This document shows, one piece after another, positions 8,185 through 16,484 of a DNA stretch of 23,525 nucleotides. A program made the position numbers and the translations under genes. The DNA comes from JBOGJG01 sp050747825 (GTDB taxonomy: Bacteria > Acidobacteriota > UBA6911 > RPQK01 > JBOGJG01). The stretch covers positions 1 through 23,525 of the forward strand of contig JBOGJG010000083.1 in the NCBI GenBank assembly GCA_050747825.1, given 5' to 3'. The notes beneath the pieces were generated by a model. The model did not search any database, was not told the origin of the DNA, and saw only the letters and a program-made list of their open reading frames with translations. Position 1 is the stretch's first letter. The number at the start of each line of letters is the position of its first letter.

Positions 8185-8339
8185 GGGCTGGCGGCGTTCG
8201 TTTTTGGGATTCCCTGTCCCAGTAGCGAACAGTTTTTCATCCGCTTCCTTTTCAGATTGGTTGAGCTATCCTGCTGATAAAGTGAGTTTTATCTTTAAAT
8301 GCCCTTTCTGGCATACTCGGTGCAATCTGATCGGCAGTT

Positions 8340-9599
8340 ATGGCAATGGATATTCCTCGCAAATCGGCAGCGAGAAGGCGGCGGATTCGCCGCATTACAT
8401 ATACTCTGATAACTGTTACCGCTCTGGCGCTGGTCACGTTTGGTCTTTCGCGTCTGGAGCCTGCGGCTCCCAGTGTCGAACGCTCGACTGTTTGGCCCGA
8501 CATTGTAGAGCGCGGGCCTATGGTGATCCAGGTCCGAGGACCAGGGACGCTGGTCCCTGAACAGATCCGTTGGATAACCGCTTTGACAGGCGGCGCCGTG
8601 GAGCGCATCGTGGTGCAGCCTGGAGCCGAAGTGAATCCCCAAACGGTCATTCTGGAGCTCAGCAACCCCCAACTGGAACTGGAAGCGCTGGACAGCAAGT
8701 TTCAAGTCGAGGCCGCCCAGGCAGATTACAGTTACCTGAAGGTTAGCCTGGAAAGCCAGCTTTTGACGCAGCAGGCCGCGGCGGCCGGGGTTCAGGCCGA
8801 CTATAGTCAGGCCCGGCTGCGGGCTCAGGCCGATGAGCAGTTACTGAAGGAAGGACTCCATTCTCAACTGGACTACAATATCTCGAAAACCACGGCAGAA
8901 GAATTGGAGAACCGCCACCGAATCGAGCAGAAGCGTCTCGATATCAGTTCCGAATCCATCGAAGCTCAACTCTCAGCCCAGCAGGCCCGCATCGCCCAGC
9001 TTCGGGCGCTCTACGAGCTGAAACAGAACCAGCTCCAGGCATTGCAGGTGCGCGCGGGTGTTTACGGTGTCCTGCAGGCAGTTCCGGTAGAAGTCGGAGA
9101 GCAGGTGACTGCTGGAGCCAATCTGGCCCGGGTGGCAGAACCACAGAAGCTGAAGGCTCAGCTTCGCATACCCGAGACTCAGGCGGGCGTGGTCCAGCTT
9201 GGACAGGTGGCTTCGATCGACACACGCAATGGAGTCATCCCTGGCCGGGTCTCGCGTATTGATCCCGCCGCTCAGGAGGGAACCGTCACCGTGGATGTGG
9301 CTTTAGAGGGTGATCTGCCCAGAGGAGCCCGCCCTGATTTGAGCGTGGACGGAACGATTGAAATTGAGCGGCTGGACGATGTCCTGCACGTGGGCCGTCC
9401 CGCTTTCGGCCAGGCAGACAGCACCATCAGCCTGTTCAAGGTGCTGCCGGGCACCAATGAAGCCATTCGCACTCAGGTGCAGTTGGGGCGCAGCTCGGTT
9501 ACCACAATAGAAGTCATCGAAGGACTGGAAGAGGGAGATGAAGTGATTCTCTCCGACACGTCGCAGTGGGATGCGTTTGATCGCATCCAGCTAAATTAA
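8340..9599 (+). CDS. HlyD/MacA-type periplasmic adaptor protein
   Basis: A basic N-terminus (RKSAARRRRIRR) precedes one transmembrane helix (about 20-38). Then come the first lipoyl half (GGAVERIVVQPGAEVNPQTV), a long coiled-coil hairpin (about residues 115-230, rich in Gln, Ala and Leu), the second lipoyl half (VPVEVGEQVTAGANLARV), and a beta-barrel and membrane-proximal domain. At 419 residues the length suits membrane-fusion proteins of ABC or RND pumps. It lies 18 bases before an ATPase gene, so I infer an ABC-type tripartite exporter. ATG 8346 is an equally good start, since neither has a clear ribosome binding site. A CATACT at 8312-8317 may be the -10. No outer-membrane channel or permease is nearby. 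Confidence 0.85.
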   Translation: MAMDIPRKSAARRRRIRRITYTLITVTALALVTFGLSRLEPAAPSVERSTVWPDIVERGPMVIQVRGPGTLVPEQIRWITALTGGAVERIVVQPGAEVNPQTVILELSNPQLELEALDSKFQVEAAQADYSYLKVSLESQLLTQQAAAAGVQADYSQARLRAQADEQLLKEGLHSQLDYNISKTTAEELENRHRIEQKRLDISSESIEAQLSAQQARIAQLRALYELKQNQLQALQVRAGVYGVLQAVPVEVGEQVTAGANLARVAEPQKLKAQLRIPETQAGVVQLGQVASIDTRNGVIPGRVSRIDPAAQEGTVTVDVALEGDLPRGARPDLSVDGTIEIERLDDVLHVGRPAFGQADSTISLFKVLPGTNEAIRTQVQLGRSSVTTIEVIEGLEEGDEVILSDTSQWDAFDRIQLN

Positions 9600-9617
9600 G
9601 GAACCGAGGGGATAATC

Positions 9618-10382
9618 ATGAGCGCAGCAAAACAGCCGGTCATCCAGATGGAAGCAGTGAAAAAGATCTTTTTTACCGATGAGGTAGAAACGCACGCTCT
9701 GGCCAGCATTCACCTCGAGATCGAACCGGGAGAATACCTCTGTATCGCCGGCCCTTCCGGCTGCGGAAAGTCCACGCTGCTTTCGATCATGGGGCTTCTG
9801 GATACGCCAACCCATGGCAATTACCAGTTGAATGGTGAGCCGGTGGAGGATCTGAATTTTTCCAAGCGGGCCCGGATTAGAAATCGCGAAATCGGCTTTA
9901 TCTTCCAAAGCTTCAATCTCATCGGAGATCTCACGGTCTATGAAAATGTGGAACTCCCGCTGACCTATCGTGGGATGCCTTCTGCCGAACGAAAGAGGCG
10001 CGTCAAGGAAGCGCTGGAGCGAGTGGGCATGGCGCACCGGACCCGCCACTATCCCTCTCAGCTTTCCGGCGGCCAGCAGCAGCGCGTAGCTGTGGCGCGC
10101 GCCCTGGTCGGCGAGCCTTCGATCCTATTGGCGGACGAGCCCACCGGCAACCTGGATTCGCAAAACGGCGAGGCCGTCATGGATCTGCTGCGCGGGCTGC
10201 ACCAGAACGGCGCCACCATCTGCATGGTCACCCACGATCCCCGTTATGCCCTGTACGCCGAACGCACCATCCATCTCTTCGACGGCCAGATCGTGGAAGA
10301 AGAGGAAGCCCCCCAAGCCGACGAAGCTCAGCTCCGCAAAAGCGGTTTCGAAGTGCAGGGGATAAAGACCCCTAAGAACTAA
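9618..10382 (+). CDS. ABC transporter ATP-binding protein (MacB/LolD type)
   Basis: This 254-residue ATPase has all the canonical motifs: Walker A GPSGCGKST at residues 45-53, Q-loop Gln97, signature LSGGQ at 149-153, Walker B ILLADEP from 169 and switch His206. The sequence fits the MacB/LolD/FtsE branch, which powers mechanotransmission exporters. GAGGGG six bases before ATG 9618 is a good ribosome binding site. It is co-directional with the adaptor gene, the usual order being adaptor, ATPase, permease. Here the permease is absent: the next gene faces the other way and its stop codon overlaps this one. The acidic C-terminal tail (EEEEAPQADEAQ) is an extension beyond the core fold. Confidence 0.93.
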   Translation: MSAAKQPVIQMEAVKKIFFTDEVETHALASIHLEIEPGEYLCIAGPSGCGKSTLLSIMGLLDTPTHGNYQLNGEPVEDLNFSKRARIRNREIGFIFQSFNLIGDLTVYENVELPLTYRGMPSAERKRRVKEALERVGMAHRTRHYPSQLSGGQQQRVAVARALVGEPSILLADEPTGNLDSQNGEAVMDLLRGLHQNGATICMVTHDPRYALYAERTIHLFDGQIVEEEEAPQADEAQLRKSGFEVQGIKTPKN

Positions 10383-11023
10383 TCGATGGCGAAGCAGTAA
10401 AAAAGGCCGTCGCCGCCGGTGCCGCGCAGGTCTTCCTGGCTGCAGCCGCGGCTGGCGTGGGCCGAGTTCCAGGAAGTGGGATTGGCTCCGCCTCCCTGGC
10501 GATCGTGATGGCCGACCTGAGCGCTTCCAGATTCCCCGCTCGTCCAGTTCTGACAGGTCGTATCTGAGTCTCCGGCAAAGGCGGTGCCGTCCAATTGGGA
10601 TCCCGTAAGGATGTCGTGGCGATTGGGGCTGTCTCCGCGACCATTGACCATTTCACCTTTCTCATTGAGAACAGTCTCCTTGGTGAGATTGTTCTCGCCA
10701 TGCAGCTCATCCACGTTTTGAGCCACCAGCACCCCCTTGGCGTTATACCAGGGTCCCTGGCCGATCCGCTCGCGGGCATTGACGGCAGCTTGATCCCCAG
10801 ATGCGCTGCTCAAGTAAGCCCGCCAGGTGCGATCTCCGGCTCCCACGGTCTGGGCCAATGCCTGGCAGTGACGATCCGCTCCCTCCAGTCCGCCCAGATT
10901 TGCTCCATTGCCGGGTCCCGCGCCGGTAACAAAAAAAGTCATCCGCTGTTCCTGTGCAACACTGAGCCCGGAAGACATTACCGATAAGATAAAGACGACA
11001 ACAAGAAAGTGGATTTTGATCAT
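10379..11023 (-). CDS. Exported lectin-like protein (endostatin/DUF1554-like fold)
   Basis: A signal peptide (MIKIHFLVVVFILSVMSSGLSVAQ) is followed by a compact domain: FFVTGAGPGNGANLGGLEGAD, then DRHCQAL (Cys53), DRTWRAYLSS, a TCQNWTS block (Cys157), and SWNSAHASRGCS with GDGLFYCFAID at the end (Cys194, Cys210). The paired cysteines and the W-x-S-A-H...G-C...F-Y-C ending resemble C-type-lectin-fold proteins related to collagenase NC10/endostatin and Leptospira DUF1554. Binding of a carbohydrate or matrix ligand outside the cytoplasm is inference. GGGAGA upstream of ATG 11023 is a good ribosome binding site. Its TAG overlaps the TAA of the convergent ATPase gene by three bases, leaving no room for a terminator between them. 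Confidence 0.7.
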   Translation of the reverse strand: MIKIHFLVVVFILSVMSSGLSVAQEQRMTFFVTGAGPGNGANLGGLEGADRHCQALAQTVGAGDRTWRAYLSSASGDQAAVNARERIGQGPWYNAKGVLVAQNVDELHGENNLTKETVLNEKGEMVNGRGDSPNRHDILTGSQLDGTAFAGDSDTTCQNWTSGESGSAQVGHHDRQGGGANPTSWNSAHASRGCSQEDLRGTGGDGLFYCFAID

Positions 11024-11182
11024 TCAGTTTCTCCCTCTGTCACCGATTATCCCACAGAGATAACCGGAAGTCTTCCCGGACATTGCTGCGCGGGCGGCGC
11101 CGGTTCATGGAATCAGCAGCTCAAGTCCGGGAAGGCGTTCAAAGTCCCTTTTGTTGCGGGTCAATGGCGATCTGATAGCTGC

Positions 11183-11188
11183 TATACT
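11183..11188 (+). promoter_or_regulatory. -10-like element TATACT before the MetE-like gene
   Basis: TATACT ends ten bases before ATG 11199 with no ribosome binding site between. Transcription would start within a few bases of the ATG. The rest of the 11024-11198 gap shows nothing I recognise. Confidence 0.45.
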
Positions 11189-11198
11189 TTGTCTCCTC

Positions 11199-12242
11199 AT
11201 GCTGGAGCGACCGCTGCGTACGACCGTTATTGGGAGTTATCCGTTTCCTGGATGGCTGGAGTTTGCCTCGCAAAATCTCAATCACTTCGGAGAGGCCGAT
11301 ATCGTCGAGCTGCAGGAGGATGCCGTGATGGCGGCCGTACACGACCAGGTGGCGGCTGGGCTGGATGTGATTACGGACGGCGAGCAGAGCCGGCTTGACT
11401 TCAATTTATCCTTCTACGGGTACCTGCGGGGAATAGAAAGAGAAACTGCACCGGCGCGGCGCTTCGGGCCTCCGGCTCACGATCAGCGAGGCCGCCATGC
11501 GGTGATTGGCGAAATCAAGGCGCCAAATGGCCTGGGGGCAGTTGAAGAGTTTGAGCGACTCAAACGCCTCGCCCCACCGGGACCGGTGCTCAAAGCCTCC
11601 GTTCCCGGACCGTACACTCTGAGCGGACGGCTGATCCCCAACGACCGCTACCCCGACCGCTACGCCCTGACTGAAGCTCTCCTGCCCATCGTCAGGACCG
11701 AGCTGCAAGCCTTGGTCGAGGCCGGCTGCACTGAATTGACCGTGGATGAGCCCTCGATGAGTTGCTACGCTCACCGCGAGGACACAGCTCGTCTGCTGGA
11801 TATTTTCAACCGAACCGTTGAGCCGGTGGTTGGAAAGTGCCGGCTTTCAACTCATCTCTGTTTCGGCAACTACAAAGGCAGGGCAGTGGGGTTGCGACGC
11901 TACGCCCCGATGTTCCCTGCGTTTCTGGAGATGCAGGTGGATGAGATGCACCTGGAGATGGCCGGCCGGGAATTTGCCGAGATCGAGATCATTGCCTCAA
12001 TCGCGGAACAAATGGATGTCGCGGTAGGAATCGTGGACGTGAAGAGTTACTACATTGAAACTGAGGAGGATATCGCATCCCGGGTACGGCTTTGCCTGAA
12101 GCACGCCCCGCCCGAGCGCCTCTCTTTGGCCCCCGACTGCGGCCTGAGCCAGACGGCCTCCTGGGCCGCCCGGCTGAAGCTGAAGAATTTGGTAGCCGGC
12201 GTGAAGAGGGTCCGCTCCGAACTGCGGCTGAGTGAAGTGTAG
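11199..12242 (+). CDS. MetE-like cobalamin-independent methionine synthase family protein (catalytic half only)
   Basis: The 347-residue protein begins LRTTVIGSYPFPGWL and carries the zinc site of the MetE C-terminal barrel: His219 and Cys221 in STHLCFGNYKG, and Cys314 in LAPDCGLSQ. ITDGEQSR and TVDEPSMSCY match the substrate-binding part of the family. It lacks the N-terminal barrel of enterobacterial MetE, so it resembles the short core form, which accepts methyl donors other than polyglutamyl-folate. Transfer of a methyl group to a thiol such as homocysteine is expected; donor and acceptor cannot be told. I chose ATG 11199 rather than the earlier 11151 because a TATACT lies just upstream and family members start close to the TVIGSYP motif. 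Confidence 0.8.
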   Translation: MLERPLRTTVIGSYPFPGWLEFASQNLNHFGEADIVELQEDAVMAAVHDQVAAGLDVITDGEQSRLDFNLSFYGYLRGIERETAPARRFGPPAHDQRGRHAVIGEIKAPNGLGAVEEFERLKRLAPPGPVLKASVPGPYTLSGRLIPNDRYPDRYALTEALLPIVRTELQALVEAGCTELTVDEPSMSCYAHREDTARLLDIFNRTVEPVVGKCRLSTHLCFGNYKGRAVGLRRYAPMFPAFLEMQVDEMHLEMAGREFAEIEIIASIAEQMDVAVGIVDVKSYYIETEEDIASRVRLCLKHAPPERLSLAPDCGLSQTASWAARLKLKNLVAGVKRVRSELRLSEV

Positions 12243-12274
12243 GTTTACACTGCCAGCGGCCATTGCGCAGAAAC

Positions 12275-13126
12275 ATGATCCAGCCCGTCTCAAGCGATAA
12301 TGCGTTCCTTTCCGATGTCAAACAGGCACCGGAGCGGGAAGATGTTTTCCATCTCTGGTGGCTGGGTCAAAGCGGCTATCTGGTGAAATGGCAGAATCGG
12401 CATCTGCTGATCGATCCTTATCTCTCAGACTCACTGACTCAGAAGTACGCCGGCACGGATAAACCCCACGTGCGAATGACGGGGCGCGTGATCGCTCCGC
12501 AACAGTTGAACTTCGTTGACGTGGTCAGCTCCAGCCACAATCACACCGATCATTTGGATGCCCAAACGATCGTCCCTTTACTGCGGGCAAACCCCGACTT
12601 GAAGCTGATCGCTCCGGAGGCGAATCGTTCCTTTGTGGCCGAGCGTCTGAACATAGATGTCGGCCGCCCCTTGGGAGTGGATGACGGCACGTCCGTAACC
12701 GCGGCTGGATTCGAGTTCTTCGGCATTCCGGCCGCCCATGAGGAACTGGAGAGGGACCAGGCAGGGCGCAACCGTTTTCTGGGTTACATCATCCGCTTCG
12801 GCTCCTGGACTCTCTACCACAGCGGGGACACCCTGCGCTACGAAGGCATGGTCGAACGACTAAAGCCCTGGTCCATTGATGTCGCTTTACTCCCGATTAA
12901 TGGGAGAAAGCCGCAGCGGCGGGTCGCCGGCAACTTGAGCGGACCGGAGGCGGCAAGGCTGTCCAAAGAAATTGGGGCGCGGCTGGCCATCCCCTGTCAT
13001 TACGAGATGTTCGAATTCAACACCGCGTCGCCGGGGGAATTCATCCGCGAGGCCGAAGGGCTCCAGCAGTCCTGTCGCATACTGCGCAGCGGCGAACGTT
13101 GGAGCAGCTACTCCCTGCAGCCGTAG
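12275..13126 (+). CDS. UlaG-like metallo-beta-lactamase-fold hydrolase
   Basis: The protein (283 aa) opens with FHLWWLGQSGYLVKW and LLIDPYLSDSL, then the metal-binding H88-N-H-T-D92-H93 in SSHNHTDHLD, His155 in PAAHEEL, and YHSGDT. This order matches UlaG, the L-ascorbate-6-phosphate lactonase, and related hydrolases. The substrate is probably a small sugar-derived or lactone metabolite, but that is inference. ATG 12275 is preferred to a TTG at 12263. It stands 32 bases after the MetE-like gene. It converges with the SIS-domain gene, overlapping it by 19 bases; both families handle phosphorylated sugars, which hints at a common topic without proving it. Confidence 0.8.
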   Translation: MIQPVSSDNAFLSDVKQAPEREDVFHLWWLGQSGYLVKWQNRHLLIDPYLSDSLTQKYAGTDKPHVRMTGRVIAPQQLNFVDVVSSSHNHTDHLDAQTIVPLLRANPDLKLIAPEANRSFVAERLNIDVGRPLGVDDGTSVTAAGFEFFGIPAAHEELERDQAGRNRFLGYIIRFGSWTLYHSGDTLRYEGMVERLKPWSIDVALLPINGRKPQRRVAGNLSGPEAARLSKEIGARLAIPCHYEMFEFNTASPGEFIREAEGLQQSCRILRSGERWSSYSLQP

Positions 13127-13890
13127 ACACGGCGAATCCTGTCGCGGTAATCGTCGTAGCATTCCTGAAAACGCCTCGCCGATCTCTGCGCATCCGTGAA
13201 GTAACTGCTGGTGAGAACCAGCGGCGGCTGCCCCAGACGCATCAACCGCTCCGCCACCAGGCATTTGAGCGCGTTGGCCACAGCCACCGAGCCGATCGTG
13301 GAGCCGGGGCCGACCGGATCCTCTAATCCCTCGATAGAAACCAGCGCGTCTCCACCCGGGGTGCAGTTGTCGATGGTCAGATCGGCAATATCGGGGAGCC
13401 GCCTGCCCGAACTGTGGCGCGCAGGAGTAGCCAGGCAATGTTCGAGTGATACGACGGCCATGACCGGCAGGCCCAGTTGCCGGGCGTAAAGCCCGACTTC
13501 CACAACAACGGCATTGACGCCGCTGTTTGAGAACACAATAAAACTGTCGGGGGGAGCCAGTACAAAGTTTCGCAGGATAACCTCGGCCAAGCCCTCCACG
13601 TGCTCAAGAAACATGGCCTGACGCTGACCGTTGGCGCCGATCACAGGATTATGGTAGGTGAGCGAAAGCTCTACGATCGGATGGAAGCCAGGGAAACTGC
13701 CATGGCGTGGAAAAACTTCTTCCACGGGAATGCGGGAATGTCCCGTTCCAAAGAGGTGCACCAGTCCTCCCCCCGAAATGGAAGCGCTGCAAATTTCGGC
13801 AGCCTTATCCAGATTTTTCAACTGAGTCTCACTAATACGTCGGATGATCCGCTGAGCCGCGTCCAGGTAAGAAAAAGCCGGGCCAGTCAT
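13108..13890 (-). CDS. SIS-domain sugar isomerase-type protein
   Basis: Read on the minus strand, the protein (260 aa) has an SIS fold: GGGLVHLFGTGHSRIPVEE, then DSFIVFSNSGVNAVVVE, LPVMAVVSLEH and SVAVANALKCLVAERL. SIS domains bind phosphosugars, either as isomerases or as sensors; this subgroup ('sugar isomerase domain-containing') is poorly characterised and I cannot name its substrate. The start at 13890 is supported by a good promoter (TTGACT, 17 bases, TAAAGT) ending nine bases upstream. Its last 19 bases overlap the end of the UlaG-like gene on the other strand. Confidence 0.8.
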   Translation of the reverse strand: MTGPAFSYLDAAQRIIRRISETQLKNLDKAAEICSASISGGGLVHLFGTGHSRIPVEEVFPRHGSFPGFHPIVELSLTYHNPVIGANGQRQAMFLEHVEGLAEVILRNFVLAPPDSFIVFSNSGVNAVVVEVGLYARQLGLPVMAVVSLEHCLATPARHSSGRRLPDIADLTIDNCTPGGDALVSIEGLEDPVGPGSTIGSVAVANALKCLVAERLMRLGQPPLVLTSSYFTDAQRSARRFQECYDDYRDRIRRVYGCRE

Positions 13891-13899
13891 AGGCCTCGA

Positions 13900-13928
13900 A
13901 CTTTAGACCGTAAGCGGAAGCGAGTCAA
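13900..13928 (-). promoter_or_regulatory. Sigma-70-like promoter of the SIS gene
   Basis: On the minus strand TTGACT (13928-13923) and TAAAGT (13905-13900) stand 17 bases apart, and the -10 ends nine bases before ATG 13890. This is the best-formed promoter in the window. The implied message has a leader of only a few bases and no ribosome binding site. Confidence 0.6.
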
Positions 13929-13937
13929 TCTGGCTGT

Positions 13938-13943
13938 TATACT
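13938..13943 (+). promoter_or_regulatory. -10-like element TATACT before the LOG-family gene
   Basis: TATACT ends nine bases before ATG 13953, again implying a leaderless or near-leaderless message. It lies in the 62-base space between divergent starts. No -35 is convincing on this strand. Confidence 0.5.
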
Positions 13944-13952
13944 CATAAGAGC

Positions 13953-15017
13953 ATGAGACAACGAGACGAGAGTCCGTCGCCCCAAACCTACCGATATTCG
14001 GTTGCCGGAGAAATTTCCAGGAGCATAGACGAACTGTTGCAGCAGCTTGCGCCTTATCCTCACCTGGATTTGCTGAGGGAGGTGTTCGTAACAGGGGTCA
14101 AGCTGGCCCAGGAGAATTGCACGCGAGGTGATCTGAAGATCGTCCGCACTTCAATAAAAGAGCTGCGCTACGGCTTCAAGCTGTTCTGTGCTTACAAGGA
14201 CGTCCCCAAGATCAGCATGTTCGGGTCGGCCCGCGTGCTGCCAGAGGACCCGGAATTCAAGGCCGCTGCTGAGTTTGCCCGGCGCATGACCGGGCACGGC
14301 TATAAGATCATAACGGGAGCCGGGCCCGGGATTATGGCGGCCGGCCACCAGGGCGCCGGGGTAGACAACAGCTTCGGCTTGAATATTCTTCTGCCTTTTG
14401 AACAGGAGGCTAATCCTATCATCCTGGGAGACCGCAAGCTGATCAACTTCTTCTACTTTTTTACACGGAAGCTCTTCTTCATCAAGGAGTCGGACGCCAT
14501 CGTCTTGATGCCTGGAGGCTTCGGCACTCAGGACGAGGGTTTTGAGGCGCTGACCCTGATCCAGACAGGAAAGAATGAGCCTACCCCGATTGTGATGCTG
14601 GACAGGCCGGGAGGGACCTATTGGAAATCCTGGTACAGATTCGTCTGGAATGAGTTGTTTCAGCGGGGCTACGTGTCGCTGGAAGACGAGAAGCTGTTCG
14701 TGATTACCGAAAGCATCGATGAGGCCTGTGAAGAGATTCGGACGTTTTATCGCCGTTATCATTCCATGCGCTACGTAGACCGCCGGCAAAAGCTGGTCAT
14801 CCGTTTGAAAGAAGAGGTGAGCCCGGCCGTGATCGAGAAGCTGAATGAGGACTTCCAGGACATTATCGCGGGGCAGAATCGAATCGAAACCTGCCAGCCT
14901 TTTCCCGAAGAGCGCGAGGACCTCGATGTGCTTGACCTGCCCCGCATTGTCTTCCCCTTTGATCAGCGCCACTTCGGCCGTCTCCGCGAGCTGATCGATG
15001 CCATCAACCGGGCCTGA
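13953..15017 (+). CDS. LOG-family (TIGR00730) nucleotide-monophosphate hydrolase-like protein
   Basis: A Rossmann-fold protein (354 aa). After about 85 extra N-terminal residues comes KISMFGSARVLPEDPE (GSAR at 91-94), then ITGAGPGIMAAGHQGA, and the hallmark PGGFGTQDE at residues 187-195, which holds the catalytic arginine-glutamate region of LOG enzymes. These were once annotated as lysine decarboxylases and are now known to cleave nucleoside 5'-monophosphates at the N-glycosidic bond. The C-terminal roughly 100 residues (SMRYVDRRQKLVIRL and after) are an extension beyond the short LOG proteins, as in the longer bacterial forms. Substrate is inferred only at family level. The gene is divergent from the SIS gene with 62 bases between starts. 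Confidence 0.85.
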   Translation: MRQRDESPSPQTYRYSVAGEISRSIDELLQQLAPYPHLDLLREVFVTGVKLAQENCTRGDLKIVRTSIKELRYGFKLFCAYKDVPKISMFGSARVLPEDPEFKAAAEFARRMTGHGYKIITGAGPGIMAAGHQGAGVDNSFGLNILLPFEQEANPIILGDRKLINFFYFFTRKLFFIKESDAIVLMPGGFGTQDEGFEALTLIQTGKNEPTPIVMLDRPGGTYWKSWYRFVWNELFQRGYVSLEDEKLFVITESIDEACEEIRTFYRRYHSMRYVDRRQKLVIRLKEEVSPAVIEKLNEDFQDIIAGQNRIETCQPFPEEREDLDVLDLPRIVFPFDQRHFGRLRELIDAINRA

Positions 15018-15154
15018 GGGAGTCATGGGTGCGTTTGATCCAAAATAGATGCTGATGGAAAGACGTGAAGCCCAGTGTCAAGGAGTAGTCGGCCTGAGGA
15101 AGCAGGCAGACTTCGGGCACACTAGCCTAAATTTACAGTCGGCCTGTGTTCTCT
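15018..15154. other. Convergent intergenic gap between the LOG and phosphofructokinase genes
   Basis: The two genes face each other, so a terminator would be expected here. I see no strong hairpin with a T-run. The nine bases GTCGGCCTG occur twice, near 15090 and 15138. Nothing else stands out. Confidence 0.4.
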
Positions 15155-16318
15155 TCAATAGAGGAACATCGGCTGGTTCAGGACCGTGGCCACTTTGGGG
15201 CGATAGGTTTCGGAGTTGTAGAAGAGATCAACATTCACGCGTTTTTCGCCCTGCGTGATCACGTTCATATCATCGTGGGTATACCGGCCCTCTCGAAGGA
15301 CGACGATTCGGCCGGCGTGATTCTGTTTGATCAGATCTACCGCCAGCGCGCCGTAGTTGGTCGCAACCATGCGGTCCAGTGAATCCGGCGATCCACTTCT
15401 CATCAAATAAGCCACCTGCTGGTAGATAATCCCTTTTCCGGTGCGCTTCTTGATTTCCTGAGCTGTGACGGCGCCGATTCCACCTAGCTTTCGATGGCCA
15501 TAAGGGTCGGCAGGCCCAGATTCGATGATCTCCCCTCCGATGATGCGCGCCCCTTCTGAGATCGTCATTACGGAATAATGGCTGGGGTTTTTGCGGCGAT
15601 CCTCGAGCAATAGTTGAGACAGTTTCTCGGGGTCGAACGGCACCTCGCTGATGATCGCCCGGTCCACGCCCGAAAGGTAGGCCGAGATCAGCGACGTCTC
15701 GCCGGAATTTCGGCCAAACAGTTCCACGACGCCGATTCTCTCGTGAGATCCGAGCGAAGTGCGGAGCTGTGTGATGAAATCCACGCTGCGGGTTACCGCG
15801 GTCGAAAATCCAATACAGTAGTCTGTCCCGAAGACATCGTTATCCATGGTCTTGGGAACAGCCACTACGGGGACACCTTCCTTGTGCATGCGGTGGCCGT
15901 AGCTCAGAGTGTCGTCTCCGCCAATCGTGATCAGAGCATCGATACCGAGACTCTCCAGCACTCGCAAGACGTGTTTGGTCAGATCTGTCGTCTTGCCATC
16001 CGCCGGAGCTTCGACCGATGAGGCCAAAAACACCGGGATGGAATCCTTGCTGACGCGGCCTGGATTGGTTCGTGAGCTGTGCAAAAAAGTTCCGCCGGTG
16101 CGGTCAATCGTCCTTACGGTATCCTCTTCGAGGTGCAGCGTACACTTGGCTACGGATGCTGGATCGTCCGGGTTGCAGTACAAAAGTCCGCCCCAACCCC
16201 GGCGGATGCCGATAACCCGGTCTCCCGCCTCGCGGGCGCGGTAAACCACCATCTTGATCGCAGCATTGAGGCCGGGAACGTCTCCGCCTCCAGTCAGAAT
16301 TCCAATCGTTCTTGCCAT
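15155..16318 (-). CDS. 6-phosphofructokinase, probably pyrophosphate-dependent
   Basis: The 387-residue protein has the PFK fold: ILTGGGDVPGLNAAI at the start, IGGDDTLSYG at 132-141, VPKTMDNDVFGTD from 154, and GRNSGETSLISAY. In ATP-type enzymes the two discriminating positions are Gly (GGDG and GTIDND, E. coli 104 and 124); here they are Asp136 and Lys156, the combination of pyrophosphate-dependent enzymes. I therefore predict fructose-6-phosphate phosphorylation by PPi, which would make the glycolytic step reversible. The call agrees with the mixed-substrate group III PFKs. I chose ATG 16318, not the longer frame reaching 16528, because family proteins begin at ARTIGILTGGG and a TATAAA lies just before it. 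Confidence 0.88.
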   Translation of the reverse strand: MARTIGILTGGGDVPGLNAAIKMVVYRAREAGDRVIGIRRGWGGLLYCNPDDPASVAKCTLHLEEDTVRTIDRTGGTFLHSSRTNPGRVSKDSIPVFLASSVEAPADGKTTDLTKHVLRVLESLGIDALITIGGDDTLSYGHRMHKEGVPVVAVPKTMDNDVFGTDYCIGFSTAVTRSVDFITQLRTSLGSHERIGVVELFGRNSGETSLISAYLSGVDRAIISEVPFDPEKLSQLLLEDRRKNPSHYSVMTISEGARIIGGEIIESGPADPYGHRKLGGIGAVTAQEIKKRTGKGIIYQQVAYLMRSGSPDSLDRMVATNYGALAVDLIKQNHAGRIVVLREGRYTHDDMNVITQGEKRVNVDLFYNSETYRPKVATVLNQPMFLY

Positions 16319-16328
16319 AGGCGCCGAT

Positions 16329-16334
16329 TTTATA
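16329..16334 (-). promoter_or_regulatory. -10-like element TATAAA before the phosphofructokinase gene
   Basis: TATAAA on the minus strand ends ten bases before ATG 16318, inside TTATAAAAT. No ribosome binding site intervenes and no good -35 is seen. It supports the shorter start and again implies a very short leader. Confidence 0.5.
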
Positions 16335-16484
16335 ACAAAGGGTGCTGGGCAAAAAGGAGCCGGTTTCCTGGTTATTGGGTTTCCTTGGTTCTTTAGAGTT
16401 CGGATGCTTAGTGTTAGTCTAATCGGGTCCACGAAAGTGAATACGGAACTAAGAAACGAAGAAACGAAGAGACCAGGAAACCAA

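Noticed and set aside
14151..15026. A 291-aa minus-strand gene
   Set aside because: It is the complement of the LOG-family gene, whose motifs are intact.
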